Assembly: GCA_018780415.1 (NCBI GenBank)
Contig: JADMJQ010000019.1
Span: 11,514 to 47,005 of the forward strand
Reading direction: 5' to 3'
Length of the DNA: 35,492 nt
DNA from: Roseateles sp.
GTDB lineage: Bacteria; Pseudomonadota; Gammaproteobacteria; Burkholderiales; Burkholderiaceae_C
Within the stretch, counting starts at the first letter, position 1. Each line of letters begins with the position of its first letter. Both the position numbers and the translations under genes were made by a program. Positions 17,939-26,388 of this stretch are shown here, in pieces. The notes under the pieces were generated by a model that did not search any database, was not told the DNA's origin, and was given only the letters and a program-made list of their open reading frames with translations.

Positions 17939-18388
17939 ATGAGCGCAGAAAAGACCGTCAGCGTTGAACTGCGGCAGCAGCGGGACTACCGCTTCGAGAT
18001 CGACTTCGGCCCGGCCATGCCCCGCATCATCAGCGACGAGCCGGCGCCGTTGGGCACTGGCCTGGGGCCCACGCCGGTGCAGCTGCTATGCGCCGCAGTG
18101 GGCAATTGTCTGAGCGACTCGCTGCTGTTTGCCCTGCGTAAATTCAAACAAGCGCCCGAGCCCATGCGCTGCCTGGTGCAGGCCGAGGTCGGCCGCAATG
18201 CCGACGGCCGCATGCGTGTGCTCAGCATGGAGGCGACTTTGCATCTGGGCGTGCCGGCCGCGCAGCTGGACAAATTGCAGCGTGTGCTGGACAGCTTCGA
18301 GTCCTATTGCACCGTCACCCAAAGCGTGGCGCAAGGCATCGCGATCACGACCTGGGTGGTCGATGCCGACGGTGCGGTCTTGAAGTAG
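17939..18388 (+). CDS. OsmC/Ohr-family peroxidase-like protein
   Basis: The 149-residue protein has the OsmC fold features and both redox cysteines: Cys57 in AAVGNCLSDSLL and Cys124 in SYCTVTQSVAQGI. Family members reduce organic or fatty-acid hydroperoxides with dithiol donors in the cytoplasm. The sequence is closer to the wider OsmC group than to Ohr proper, so the exact peroxide is uncertain. TAGGAG is found upstream of the ATG. It follows DUF3149 by 32 bases. Confidence 0.9.
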   Translation: MSAEKTVSVELRQQRDYRFEIDFGPAMPRIISDEPAPLGTGLGPTPVQLLCAAVGNCLSDSLLFALRKFKQAPEPMRCLVQAEVGRNADGRMRVLSMEATLHLGVPAAQLDKLQRVLDSFESYCTVTQSVAQGIAITTWVVDADGAVLK

Positions 18389-18429
18389 CCTGCCGGCATG
18401 TGGGCTAAGCAGCTTCCGAGGAACACGCG

Positions 18430-18732
18430 ATGAAGAAATTGGCTCTGATATTGGGCTTGGCCATGGCAGCGACCCCAAGTTGGGCGAGCCAGCAGTTGGC
18501 GTCCGATATGGCTTGCTACAACTGCCACAGCGCCACGCAGCGCAGCGGCGCGCCGACCATGGCTCGGCTGGCCGAACACGCGGTCAAATTGCGCGGCAAT
18601 GACGCCGCCATCAAGCAGGCGGCCGAGCAGTTGCGGGCCAAGTCCTGGCTGCATCCGATTGCCGTTCACGAGCGGCTCAGCCCCGCAGCGGCCGAAACCC
18701 TGATGCGTTGGCTCAGCGAAGGTGCCCACTAG
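18430..18732 (+). CDS. Small periplasmic c-type cytochrome (class I)
   Basis: The 100-residue precursor has a signal peptide (LALILGLAMAATPSWA) and one haem-binding motif CYNCH at residues 29-33. The rest is short and helical, ending AAETLMRWLSEG, as in small soluble cytochromes that carry electrons in the periplasm. Met residues suitable as the sixth ligand are present in ETLMRWL and PTMARL. GAGGAA precedes the ATG. It ends 2 bases from the convergent GNAT gene. The redox partner is unknown. Confidence 0.88.
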   Translation: MKKLALILGLAMAATPSWASQQLASDMACYNCHSATQRSGAPTMARLAEHAVKLRGNDAAIKQAAEQLRAKSWLHPIAVHERLSPAAAETLMRWLSEGAH

Positions 18733-18734
18733 CC

Positions 18735-19289
18735 TCAGGTCGCGCAGACAGGCGCAGACGGGTCAGCCAAGCCAGCCCGCCAGTCGTTCGCGCTGATTTC
18801 ATACACGGCGCAGTCCATCTGATACCAGGGCTCGATGCCACGATAGCGCATGCCCAAACGCTGCATGACACGGGACGAACCGGTGTTGTCCGGGTGACAA
18901 ACGGCCAGTAACTCGGGTGCCTGCTGGGTCTCGAAGGCAAAGCCGGCCATACAGCGCGCCGCCTCGGAGGCAAAGCCTTGATGCCATTTGTCCTTGCGAA
19001 AACGCCAACCGATCTCCAGCGGATTGGCCGCGTCATGGCCCAGGTGCTGGATCGCACCGGCACCGATCAAGGCGCCGTCGGCACGCTCGAAAATCGCCCA
19101 CCAGGAATAGCCCCATTCGGCCCAGCGTGCCTTGCAGCGAGCGATCATCGCCTGCGTGTCTTCTAGGCTGTCGGGCTTGCCGGTGATGTAACGCATCACC
19201 TCAGGGTCCGAGTTGAGCTCGAACAAGGCGCTCAGATGCTCATCGCAGATAGGCTCAAGGCGCAGCCGGTCGGTTGTCAATATCGTCAT
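18735..19289 (-). CDS. GNAT family N-acetyltransferase (RimJ/RimL-like)
   Basis: This 184-residue protein begins with TILTTDRLRLEPICDEH, the usual opening of the RimJ/RimL-type GNAT group, and contains the acetyl-CoA region (EIGWRFRKDKWHQGFASEA) and the late NTGSSRVMQRLGMRYRG motif. It would acetylate an amine on a protein or small molecule; the substrate is unknown. It is divergent from sodC, with 99 bases between the starts. Confidence 0.9.
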   Translation of the reverse strand: MTILTTDRLRLEPICDEHLSALFELNSDPEVMRYITGKPDSLEDTQAMIARCKARWAEWGYSWWAIFERADGALIGAGAIQHLGHDAANPLEIGWRFRKDKWHQGFASEAARCMAGFAFETQQAPELLAVCHPDNTGSSRVMQRLGMRYRGIEPWYQMDCAVYEISANDWRAGLADPSAPVCAT

Positions 19290-19344
19290 TTGATTCGGGG
19301 CCCTAATCGCTTGTTTACTCGGTCAGCGGCGGTCGTCATTCAAA

Positions 19345-19362
19345 GAGGCTAAAGTCAGCCTC
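19345..19362. promoter_or_regulatory. Short inverted repeat in the GNAT-sodC divergent region
   Basis: GAGGCT and AGCCTC form a perfect 6-bp inverted repeat with a 6-base spacer, 26 bases before the sodC ATG. It could be an operator or a hairpin near the ribosome site. No known regulator motif is recognised. Confidence 0.25.
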
Positions 19363-19388
19363 ACTCAATTCGCCCAACGGAGTTTCTC

Positions 19389-19955
19389 ATGCACAGCTTC
19401 AGCGTCCCATTTCGACTGCTCGCTCTCACCGCCGCCCTCGCCCTCGGCGCCTGCAGCAGCGGCCCCGGCGGCAAACATGAGGGGCATGCCGCTGGCGGCA
19501 TGGGGATGGGCAATATGGCGGTCGCCTCGCTGACGCCGACACAGGGCAACAATGTGCGCGGCCTGGTGATGTTCCACGGAAAGGACGGCCACTTGATGGC
19601 ACATGCCAAGATCAGCGGGCTCAAGGCCAATGCCGAGCATGGCTTCCATCTGCATGAAAAGGGAGATTGCGCCAGCACCGATGGCAGTAGCGCCGGCGGC
19701 CATTTCAACCCCGACGGCAAGCCGCATGGGCCGCAAACAGCCGCCCACCATGTCGGCGATATGCCGGCTCTGAAGGCCGACGCCAATGGCGTCGTCGATC
19801 AGAAGTTCATGCTGCATGGCCCGACCGTGGCCGCCGGCCCGGCCAGCATCAATGGCCGCAGCGTGATTGTTCATATCGCACCGGATGACTACGTCACCCA
19901 GCCCACCGGCAACTCGGGCGCGCGCATCGCTTGCGGCGTGATCGCAACCCACTGA
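19389..19955 (+). CDS. sodC: Cu/Zn superoxide dismutase, lipoprotein
   Basis: SodC converts superoxide to hydrogen peroxide and oxygen in the periplasm. The 188-residue precursor ends its signal with the lipobox LGAC (Cys22), followed by a His/Gly/Met-rich linker (GKHEGHAAGGMGMG), so it is probably membrane-anchored. The metal-site motifs are present: GFHLHEKGDC (Cu His pair and disulfide Cys), AGGHFNPDG, the later HHVGD, and VIVHIAPDDY; the second disulfide Cys is in RIACGVIATH. The His-rich linker could help gather metal, which is inferred. GGAG lies 7 bases upstream of the ATG. It ends 1 base from the convergent next gene. Confidence 0.95.
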   Translation: MHSFSVPFRLLALTAALALGACSSGPGGKHEGHAAGGMGMGNMAVASLTPTQGNNVRGLVMFHGKDGHLMAHAKISGLKANAEHGFHLHEKGDCASTDGSSAGGHFNPDGKPHGPQTAAHHVGDMPALKADANGVVDQKFMLHGPTVAAGPASINGRSVIVHIAPDDYVTQPTGNSGARIACGVIATH

Positions 19956-19956
19956 G

Positions 19957-20799
19957 TCATGCGTCGGCCGAGAACAGAGCCTCGGCCTGCGCAAAGCCGT
20001 AGAAACTGCGCTTCATGTGTTGCCAGGTTCCGCTGAGCTTGGCTTCCTGAGCCATATCCCGCAGCACCCCCATCATGGCCAGCATCGGGCATGGCCCCAG
20101 GCTGACCCTTTTTGCGCCGGCCGCAAACAAGTCCGGCGCTGACGGTGAGCCGGGCATGGCCATCAGGTTGAGCGGGCCATTCACGGCCGCGCACAGACGC
20201 TTTATCACGCTCAGATCCGCCAAGCCGGGCACAAAAACCATGTCCGCGCCGGCCGCCAAATAGCGGTTGGCACGCGCCACGGTTTGGGCAAACCGGTCCG
20301 CGTCATCGACGCCCAGGCCCAAGAGGAAGGTGTCGATGCGCGCATTGATCCAAAGCGACAAACCGGCTTCGCTTGCGGCGATGCGCGCCGCCGCGAGGCG
20401 AGCCGCCTGCTCATCAATCGCAAACAGCCCGCCGCTGGCCGCGCCATGTACCCGGTCCTCCAGATTGATGCCCACCGCGCCCGCGGCAATGCTGACCCGG
20501 ATGGTTTGCGCCACGTCGGCGGCGGCCGCTCCATAGCCGGCTTCGATATCGGCATTGACAGGCAGCTTGACGCTGGCGGCGATGGCCGCGATCTCGCGCA
20601 ACATCGCGTCGCGGCCGATCGCTTCGGCATCCGGCAAGCCGCGCGCATAGGTGATGCCGGCGCTGGTCGTGCCAATGGCGGGGAAGCCCTCGGCGGCAAA
20701 AATGCGTGCGCTGGCGCAGTCCCAGGCATTCGGGAGCAGAAATTGGCCTTGCTGATTGAGTTGGCGGAAATGTTCTGCGTGTTGAGTTTGGGTTTGCAT
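19957..20799 (-). CDS. Isocitrate lyase / PEP mutase superfamily enzyme
   Basis: The 280-residue protein, from the ATG at 20799, shows the PEP mutase/isocitrate lyase barrel pattern: LPNAWDCASARIF, then GTTSAGITYARG, PVNADIEAGYG (metal-binding Asp/Glu), GINLEDRVHG and INARIDTFLLG. These enzymes cleave or form C-C or C-P bonds next to a carboxylate with Mg2+; relatives include methylisocitrate lyase, oxaloacetate decarboxylase and carboxyphosphonoenolpyruvate mutase. The Lys-Lys-Cys-Gly loop of true isocitrate lyase is absent, so the reaction is unassigned. It is divergent from the Ada-AlkA gene. Confidence 0.88.
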   Translation of the reverse strand: MQTQTQHAEHFRQLNQQGQFLLPNAWDCASARIFAAEGFPAIGTTSAGITYARGLPDAEAIGRDAMLREIAAIAASVKLPVNADIEAGYGAAAADVAQTIRVSIAAGAVGINLEDRVHGAASGGLFAIDEQAARLAAARIAASEAGLSLWINARIDTFLLGLGVDDADRFAQTVARANRYLAAGADMVFVPGLADLSVIKRLCAAVNGPLNLMAMPGSPSAPDLFAAGAKRVSLGPCPMLAMMGVLRDMAQEAKLSGTWQHMKRSFYGFAQAEALFSADA

Positions 20800-20867
20800 G
20801 GCAGGCTTGGTAAGAGGGAAAGTACAAGACCTGCATGGTGCCCAGGCTCGCCGCTGAAGGCTCGCGT

Positions 20868-20926
20868 TTTTCGGACCTCGGCATTTTTCCAAGCGCCGGG
20901 CGAGCTGGAACGGTCAGGTCCGAAAA
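20868..20926. promoter_or_regulatory. Perfect 11-bp inverted repeat in the divergent promoter region of the Ada-AlkA gene
   Basis: TTTTCGGACCT (20868-20878) is exactly complementary to AGGTCCGAAAA (20916-20926), with 37 bases between. The pair lies inside the 167-base gap between two divergent genes, 40 bases before the alkA-type ATG. Arms this far apart suit two operator sites or a looped structure better than a terminator. Confidence 0.5.
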
Positions 20927-20966
20927 CCGCTAGACAAGCACCGCCCAAGCCCCGACGATCGCGGCC

Positions 20967-22523
20967 ATGAATTTGGATCACGACACTTGCTACCGCGCCT
21001 TGGCCAGCCGCGATGCCCGCTTCGACGGGCGCTTCTTCATTGCCGTCAAGACCACCGGCATCTATTGCCGGCCGATCTGCCCGGCACGTACGCCCAAGTC
21101 CGCCAATGTGGTCTTCATGCCGACGGCCGCGGCCGCGCAAGAAACCGGCTTTCGCCCCTGCCTGCGCTGCCGCCCCGAGGCGGCGCCCGATTCCGGCGCC
21201 TGGCGCGGTGTCTCCAACACCGGCGTCTCACACACCGTCACCCGCGCGTTGGCCCTGATCGAAGCGGGGGAGTTGGACAGCGCCGACCTGGCCGGACTCT
21301 GCGCCAAGCTGGGCGTGGGCGAGCGCCAGCTGCGGCGCCTGTTTGCCGAGCATGTCGGCGCGGCGCCGAATACGGTCGCACAGACCCGCCGCGTGCTGCT
21401 GGCCAAGCAGCTGCTTCACGAGACGCAGCTGCCGCTGACCGAGATCGCGTTTGCGGCCGGCTTTGGCAGCATTCGCCGCTTCAATGAGGTGTTTCAACAG
21501 TTGTTCGCGCGGCCGCCGGGCGCTCTCAGGCGCAGCAAGGCGGCGGACCGTTCGGCCGGCCCGCAGGGCGAGGTCAGCCTCTTGCTGCGCTACCGCCCGC
21601 CCTATGACTGGCCGGCCATGCTGGGTTTTTTGGCGGCCCGCGCCATCCCCGGCATGGAGACGGTGCAAGGCGACGTCTATACGCGCAGCATTTGCCTGGA
21701 CGGGGTGCAAGGCAGCGTGAGCGTGCGCGATGAGGCGCAGAGCCAAGCACTGCGCGTCGTGATTCGCTTCCCCAAGCTGGCCGCCCTGCCCGCCATCATT
21801 GCGCGGCTGCGTCGCATGTTTGATCTGGCGGCGGATCCGGCCGTGATCCAGGCGCAGCTGTCCGCCGCCTGCCCCTTGATGGCCGAGCTGACGCAAGCCC
21901 GGCCGGGTCTGCGCGTGCCCGGCAGCTGGGACGGCTTCGAGTTGGCGATGCGCGCGGTGCTGGGCCAACAGATCACCGTCGGTGCGGCCATCAAACTGGC
22001 CGGCAAGATGGTCGCCCAATACGGTGAGCCGTTGACCGACCTCAGCGCCTATCCGCCCGGCCTCAGCCATGTCTTCCCCAGCCCTGAACGCTTGGCCGGT
22101 GCCGAGCTGGCGACGCTGGGCATGCCCAAAACTCGCGCCGCCACCTTGAGCCGCATGGCCGCCGCCGTGCTCGCCAATCCGCAACTCCTCAGCGCCGGCG
22201 CCAGTTTGGATGAGGGCCTGGAAAAGCTGCTGGCTCTGCCCGGCATCGGTGACTGGACGGCGCACTACATCGCGATTCGCCAGTTGCGCGAACCCGACGC
22301 CTTCCCCGCCGGCGATGTGGGCCTGATGCAGGCGCTAGAACGGCTGACCGGCAGCCGCCCCAATGCCAAAGAACTGAGCGCTCGAGCCCAGCATTGGCGG
22401 CCGTGGCGGGCCTATGCAGCCCAGCACCTCTGGCAGAGCTTGAACGAGCAGTCCTCTGGGTCAGAGTACGGCCGCGAGGATGTACTGGTCGAGAATGGCA
22501 AACGGCAAATCGGCCTTGCTTGA
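20967..22523 (+). CDS. alkA: Ada-AlkA fusion: DNA-3-methyladenine glycosylase 2 with Ada-type sensor and AraC HTH
   Basis: This 518-residue protein joins three modules. Residues 1-75 are the Ada zinc domain with Cys34, Cys38, Cys65 and Cys68 (GIYCRPICPAR, RPCLRCRP), which in Ada takes methyl groups from phosphotriesters. Residues about 85-185 are an AraC-type HTH (LAGLCAKLGVGERQLRRLF, ...EIAFAAGFGSIRRFNEVF). The rest is AlkA: N-terminal domain, helix-hairpin-helix LPGIGDWTAHYIA, and catalytic Asp450 (PAGDVGLMQAL), which removes alkylated bases. It should both sense methylation damage and repair it. The O6-methylguanine transferase domain of Ada is missing. About the last 27 residues run past the usual end and overlap the convergent gene on the other strand by 63 bases. 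Confidence 0.94.
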   Translation: MNLDHDTCYRALASRDARFDGRFFIAVKTTGIYCRPICPARTPKSANVVFMPTAAAAQETGFRPCLRCRPEAAPDSGAWRGVSNTGVSHTVTRALALIEAGELDSADLAGLCAKLGVGERQLRRLFAEHVGAAPNTVAQTRRVLLAKQLLHETQLPLTEIAFAAGFGSIRRFNEVFQQLFARPPGALRRSKAADRSAGPQGEVSLLLRYRPPYDWPAMLGFLAARAIPGMETVQGDVYTRSICLDGVQGSVSVRDEAQSQALRVVIRFPKLAALPAIIARLRRMFDLAADPAVIQAQLSAACPLMAELTQARPGLRVPGSWDGFELAMRAVLGQQITVGAAIKLAGKMVAQYGEPLTDLSAYPPGLSHVFPSPERLAGAELATLGMPKTRAATLSRMAAAVLANPQLLSAGASLDEGLEKLLALPGIGDWTAHYIAIRQLREPDAFPAGDVGLMQALERLTGSRPNAKELSARAQHWRPWRAYAAQHLWQSLNEQSSGSEYGREDVLVENGKRQIGLA

Positions 22524-23591
22524 GTTGTAGTTCTCACCGGTGAACACCGCCACGATGTCCAAGGCCGGCACCACGAAGATGTATTGCCCGCCGTTGCCGC
22601 TGGCGAAAAACATCTCGTAGTCCTTGCCCTTGACCTGCTCGACGCTGCGCCACCACAGATAACCATAGCCATTGCGTTCTCCAGCAATGCTGAACCGGGT
22701 GTGCAGGCGGGTGGACTGCTGGATCCAGGCGCTGGACAGCAGTTGCTTGCCGTCCCAAAGCCCATTGTTCAGGGCCAGTTGGCCCAGCTTGGCCATGTCG
22801 CGGGGGCGCATCCTGATATGGCCGCCGGTGTCCGTCTGGCGGTGCTCGTCAAAGTCGGCCCAGACCGCGCCGGTGATGCCCAAGGGGCCAAACAGGAACT
22901 GATTCGCAAATTCAGGAACAGTGCGCTTGCTGGCCTGGGCGATGACGCGCCCCAAGGTGACCGGATTGCCGGTGCAGTAGCGCGTGACTTCGCCAGGCGC
23001 CGCGACGGACGGCAGATTCAGCACGAACTGCACCCAGTCGGTCTGCTGATACATCTTGGACTCATTGCCGGGCGACGCGCTGACCCAGTCATCGCAAGCC
23101 AAGCCGTTGCGCATCGTCAGCATATGTTCCAACGTGATGCCTTGCTGCAGCGCCGGCGCATTGGGATAGAGACTGCCTAGATAGTTGGCAACCGGGTCGC
23201 CGACGCCGTTCACCATCCGCTGATCGATCGCCACCCCCATCATCAAGGACGTGATGCTCTTGGTGGCCGAGCGCAGATCATGCAAATGGTCTTTGCCATA
23301 GCCGTTCCAATATTGCTCGAGCACCGGCTTGCCATGCCGCAACACCAACATACTGGCCAAGCCATGTTGCGAGGCCTCCGGCAAAGCGGACGCGGCACGG
23401 CTCAGCAAGGCGGCGTCCATGCCCACTTCTGCCGCGCCGACCAAGGTCCATTGATCGTTCGCATTGGGTGGCATGGGCGAGCCCGGGCCGCTCTCGGTGC
23501 CGCCACCTTCACCGCCACCGCCACCGCATCCGTTCAGAACAAAGCTCAAGCCGATGACAAGGCTGGCGACAAGGCGGATTGAACACTTCAA
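22461..23591 (-). CDS. Serine hydrolase lipoprotein, beta-lactamase class C-like
   Basis: The 376-residue precursor has a signal ending in the lipobox LNGC (Cys22), then a glycine-rich spacer typical of surface lipoproteins. The catalytic Ser108-x-x-Lys111 (SATK) and the RYCTGNP segment in place of Tyr-x-Asn match the class C beta-lactamase/esterase/DD-peptidase group, and GNGGQY near the end fits the third motif region. The substrate may be a beta-lactam, ester or peptide and is not predictable. No ATG is available near the signal; TTG at 23591 with GGGAG upstream is the best start. It overlaps the alkA 3' end tail-to-tail. Confidence 0.87.
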   Translation of the reverse strand: MKCSIRLVASLVIGLSFVLNGCGGGGGEGGGTESGPGSPMPPNANDQWTLVGAAEVGMDAALLSRAASALPEASQHGLASMLVLRHGKPVLEQYWNGYGKDHLHDLRSATKSITSLMMGVAIDQRMVNGVGDPVANYLGSLYPNAPALQQGITLEHMLTMRNGLACDDWVSASPGNESKMYQQTDWVQFVLNLPSVAAPGEVTRYCTGNPVTLGRVIAQASKRTVPEFANQFLFGPLGITGAVWADFDEHRQTDTGGHIRMRPRDMAKLGQLALNNGLWDGKQLLSSAWIQQSTRLHTRFSIAGERNGYGYLWWRSVEQVKGKDYEMFFASGNGGQYIFVVPALDIVAVFTGENYNSSKADLPFAILDQYILAAVL

Positions 23592-23740
23592 GGTTAAAGC
23601 TCCCGTGCGGCCTGCGGCGGCCTCATTGGTGCCCAGCGCCCTGACAGATATGGGGCGGTAGACGCTCGCCCAAGGGCCAACTCCGAATCCGCATGAATTT
23701 ATCGTTATGGTTGCGCACCATCATAGTGCGAAACAGTTCA

Positions 23741-24646
23741 TCACGATCGGTCTGCCGGCAGCGCTTCGTCCTCCGCCGAATTCAAGGGCTGACCGCGGCG
23801 CGACCCGAACTGATGCGCATAGACCCAGGTAAATTCGGCGCCGAACAGAAAGATCTGCGCGGAGTAGTAGACATACAAAAGCACCACGATCAACGACGCA
23901 GCGGCGCCGAAGGCCGTGGTGATGCCGCTGTGCCCGATATAGCTGCCGATCAGGGTCTTGCCCGCAATGAAGAGCAAGGAGGTCACCGCCGCGCCCACCC
24001 AGACATCGGCCCACTGCACCCGCGCCCGGGGCATGGTCTTGTAGATCAGCGCAAACACCAAGGTCGACAGCGTGACGCCCAGCAGCAATTCGCTCAAGCG
24101 CGCGATCGTCAGCCAGCCCACCGAGCTGGGGTCCCACCAGCGGCTCAAAGCGGCCAGGCCGGCGCTGAAGGCCAGCGACACGATCAAGAGCAAACCAATG
24201 CCCAGAATCATGCCGAAGGACAGCAGCCGCGCCCGTACGAACGCCCACAGCCCAGACACCTTGACCTTTTGCGGCGCCCGCCAAATTCGGTCCAGCGCGT
24301 CCTGCAACTCCGCAAACACGGTGGTGGCGCCGATGAACAGCAAGAGCACGCTGAAGGCCGTGGTTAGCAAATTATCGGCCGGCCGGCCGGCGCTTTCGAT
24401 CAAGTCTTGCACCGCCTTCGCACCGGGTGAACCGAGCAGTGAATGCAGTTGCACATAGATTTCGCCGCGCGCGGCTTCTTCGCCAAACACCGCACCGGCC
24501 ACCGCAATCACGATCAGCAGCAGCGGCGCGATCGAGAAGATCATGTAAAACGCCAAGGCCGCGCCCATGCTTTGCGCGTAGTCACGCACCCAGTTGACCG
24601 CCGCCGCGCGCAACAAGCCCGCAATTTGCCTGAACAGCTTGGCCAT
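23741..24646 (-). CDS. YihY/BrkB family inner-membrane protein
   Basis: This 301-residue protein has about six hydrophobic helices and the family's marks: GAALAFYMIFSIAPLLLI near the start, a central WWDPSS, FALIYKTMPRARVQWADVWVGA, and a final helix pair ending LLYVYYSAQIFLFGAEFTWVYA. The family was once mislabelled ribonuclease BN; its function is unsettled. It lies 8 bases after the AI-2E family gene and is surely in the same operon. Confidence 0.93.
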   Translation of the reverse strand: MAKLFRQIAGLLRAAAVNWVRDYAQSMGAALAFYMIFSIAPLLLIVIAVAGAVFGEEAARGEIYVQLHSLLGSPGAKAVQDLIESAGRPADNLLTTAFSVLLLFIGATTVFAELQDALDRIWRAPQKVKVSGLWAFVRARLLSFGMILGIGLLLIVSLAFSAGLAALSRWWDPSSVGWLTIARLSELLLGVTLSTLVFALIYKTMPRARVQWADVWVGAAVTSLLFIAGKTLIGSYIGHSGITTAFGAAASLIVVLLYVYYSAQIFLFGAEFTWVYAHQFGSRRGQPLNSAEDEALPADRS

Positions 24647-24654
24647 GGGCGGGG

Positions 24655-25713
24655 CTATAGCCGGCCGTTCTGAGACAGCAGCACGGCCAACGGTCGGCTG
24701 CTGATGAACTCAGAGCAAATGATGGCGATCACGGCGGTGATGGGCACCGCCAAGAAGGCGCCGGCAATGCCCCAGAGCTCGGACCAGACGCTCAAGCTGA
24801 TCAGAATCGCCAGCGGGCTCAGATTGAGCGAGTTGCCCATCAGGTAAGGGTCCAAAAAATTACCGATCAAAAACTGCGCCAGGCTCAAGCCCAACATCAT
24901 CGGCACGATGATGCTCAGGTCCTGAAACTGCGCGATGCCCATGGCCAGCGGCAGCAAGATGCCGAGCACCGAGCCGATATAGGGAATGAAGTTGAGCAGG
25001 CCGATCAACACGGCCCAGAACGGCGCGAACTCAAGCCCGTAATGCGCCATGATGACCCAGCTCAAACCGGCCAGCAACACGCTCAGAATCGCCTTCAGCG
25101 ACAGGTAGGCGCCGATACGGCCATTGATGCGTCGGCCCATCTGGCGCACCCGTTCGGCGCCACTTTCGCTGCCCATGATGGCATCGACCTTGGCCGCAAA
25201 CGAGCGCATCTCGACCAGCAAAAAGGTGGCATAAAGCATCACCACCACAATCGCCCACAGCAGGGACGAGACTGAGATCACCATCGAGCCCAGCAGGCTT
25301 TGCAGATTGATTTGCGCGAAAAAGTCCTGGCGCAGCGTGGTCCAGGTCGGCTCGTTTTCAATCCCGATCAGCACCGCCAGCTTTTGAATGCCGACCAGCA
25401 AGGCCTGTTGGTAAGCTGGCGCCCGCAGCAAAATCTGCTCGAAGTTTGCCGCCACCAGATAAAAGATAAAGGACAGCGCCAGGCCGATACAAGCCAGCGC
25501 GAGCAAATAGCTCAACCGCAAAGGCAGCATATGGCCGCGAAACGAAAGCCTGCGCAAGGAATGCGTCAGGCCGACAAACACATAGACCACCGCCGCCCCG
25601 GCCACCACCGGAAGCAAGATCTTCTTGCCCATGACCAGCAGCCAGCCGCCAATCAGCAGCAAAACGCTGCTGTAGACGACATTGCGGAGTCGACTCGTTG
25701 GCTCGGTGACCAT
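24655..25713 (-). CDS. AI-2E family transporter (PerM-like)
   Basis: The 352-residue product has several membrane helices and the PerM/AI-2E exporter pattern: VLLLIGGWLLVMGKKILLPVV at the N-terminus, a cytoplasmic/periplasmic middle, then WAVLIGLLNFIPYIGSVLG and a late GNFLDPYLMG. Members export varied substrates or act as Na+/H+ antiporters; AI-2 export is proven in few. The ATG at 25713 is chosen because AGGAAA lies directly upstream; the open frame runs 88 codons further with no family resemblance. Confidence 0.93.
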   Translation of the reverse strand: MVTEPTSRLRNVVYSSVLLLIGGWLLVMGKKILLPVVAGAAVVYVFVGLTHSLRRLSFRGHMLPLRLSYLLALACIGLALSFIFYLVAANFEQILLRAPAYQQALLVGIQKLAVLIGIENEPTWTTLRQDFFAQINLQSLLGSMVISVSSLLWAIVVVMLYATFLLVEMRSFAAKVDAIMGSESGAERVRQMGRRINGRIGAYLSLKAILSVLLAGLSWVIMAHYGLEFAPFWAVLIGLLNFIPYIGSVLGILLPLAMGIAQFQDLSIIVPMMLGLSLAQFLIGNFLDPYLMGNSLNLSPLAILISLSVWSELWGIAGAFLAVPITAVIAIICSEFISSRPLAVLLSQNGRL

Positions 25714-26388
25714 ATTTCCTGTTTCCTTGCTATTCACTGCGCTCAAATAAGCTGCCATCTGCGCGTACCTGCGCGTCATCTGCGTGCCATAGATTGGGTA
25801 CCGGGACCATAGACTTTGAAGATTCTGGCGGAGTTTACGATGCGCGCCGGCACAGGCTGCGTCAGCACAGGCATGGGCTCTGACCTTGCCCACAGTGCCA
25901 GACCGGGCAGCTTGGGGTGGTGCAAACACTGGCATGGCTGAGGCGGATGTCTGTGCCCTGGCATGTGAGGTCAGCAAATGGGGTCAGGTCTTGCCGTCAG
26001 GCCGCCAGTTCAAGCAAGAGGTCCGCCGTGAGCACAAGCACCCAGGGTGAGTTCGAAAGCACCATGGCTGCGCCGCGGTGGGATGCCATGCTGAGCCGTC
26101 AGCGCCGCAGACACGGGCTACGGCCGCAAACCATCATGTCTATGGGCTGGGTAGTGCATTTGGATGTGAGTCAAGGGATCGTCGCGGGATTCGCCTGCGC
26201 CTATGGACTGGCCTACCGTACATAATTGGCGTCATGTTTGTCGTCAGCTCGAACCTCTCTGCATTGCCAGCAAGCCTCGCTACACGCGCTGACGGCGGCA
26301 ATCGGCCGCTTGGCCACTGCTGTGCGGTGGCAGAGAAACGCTGACTGTTGGGCGTCGCAAAGACACCCTTCCTGTTACACCCCTAGCT
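25714..26388. other. Gene-free stretch with short repeats and a repeat-like motif
   Basis: No reading frame in these 675 bases looks like a protein. Three loose direct copies of CTGCG-GT (starting at 25759, 25769 and 25780) lie upstream of the AI-2E gene. At 25976-25994 is AAATGGGGTCAGGTCTTGC, a string that I associate with intergenic repeats near REP-associated tyrosine transposases; this is memory, not a search. The stretch may be the decayed edge of acquired DNA. Confidence 0.5.

Noticed and set aside
25917-26225. 102-codon frame in the gene-poor stretch
   Set aside because: No domain-like pattern, no ribosome site, Arg/Ser-rich composition; a neighbouring frame is equally open.
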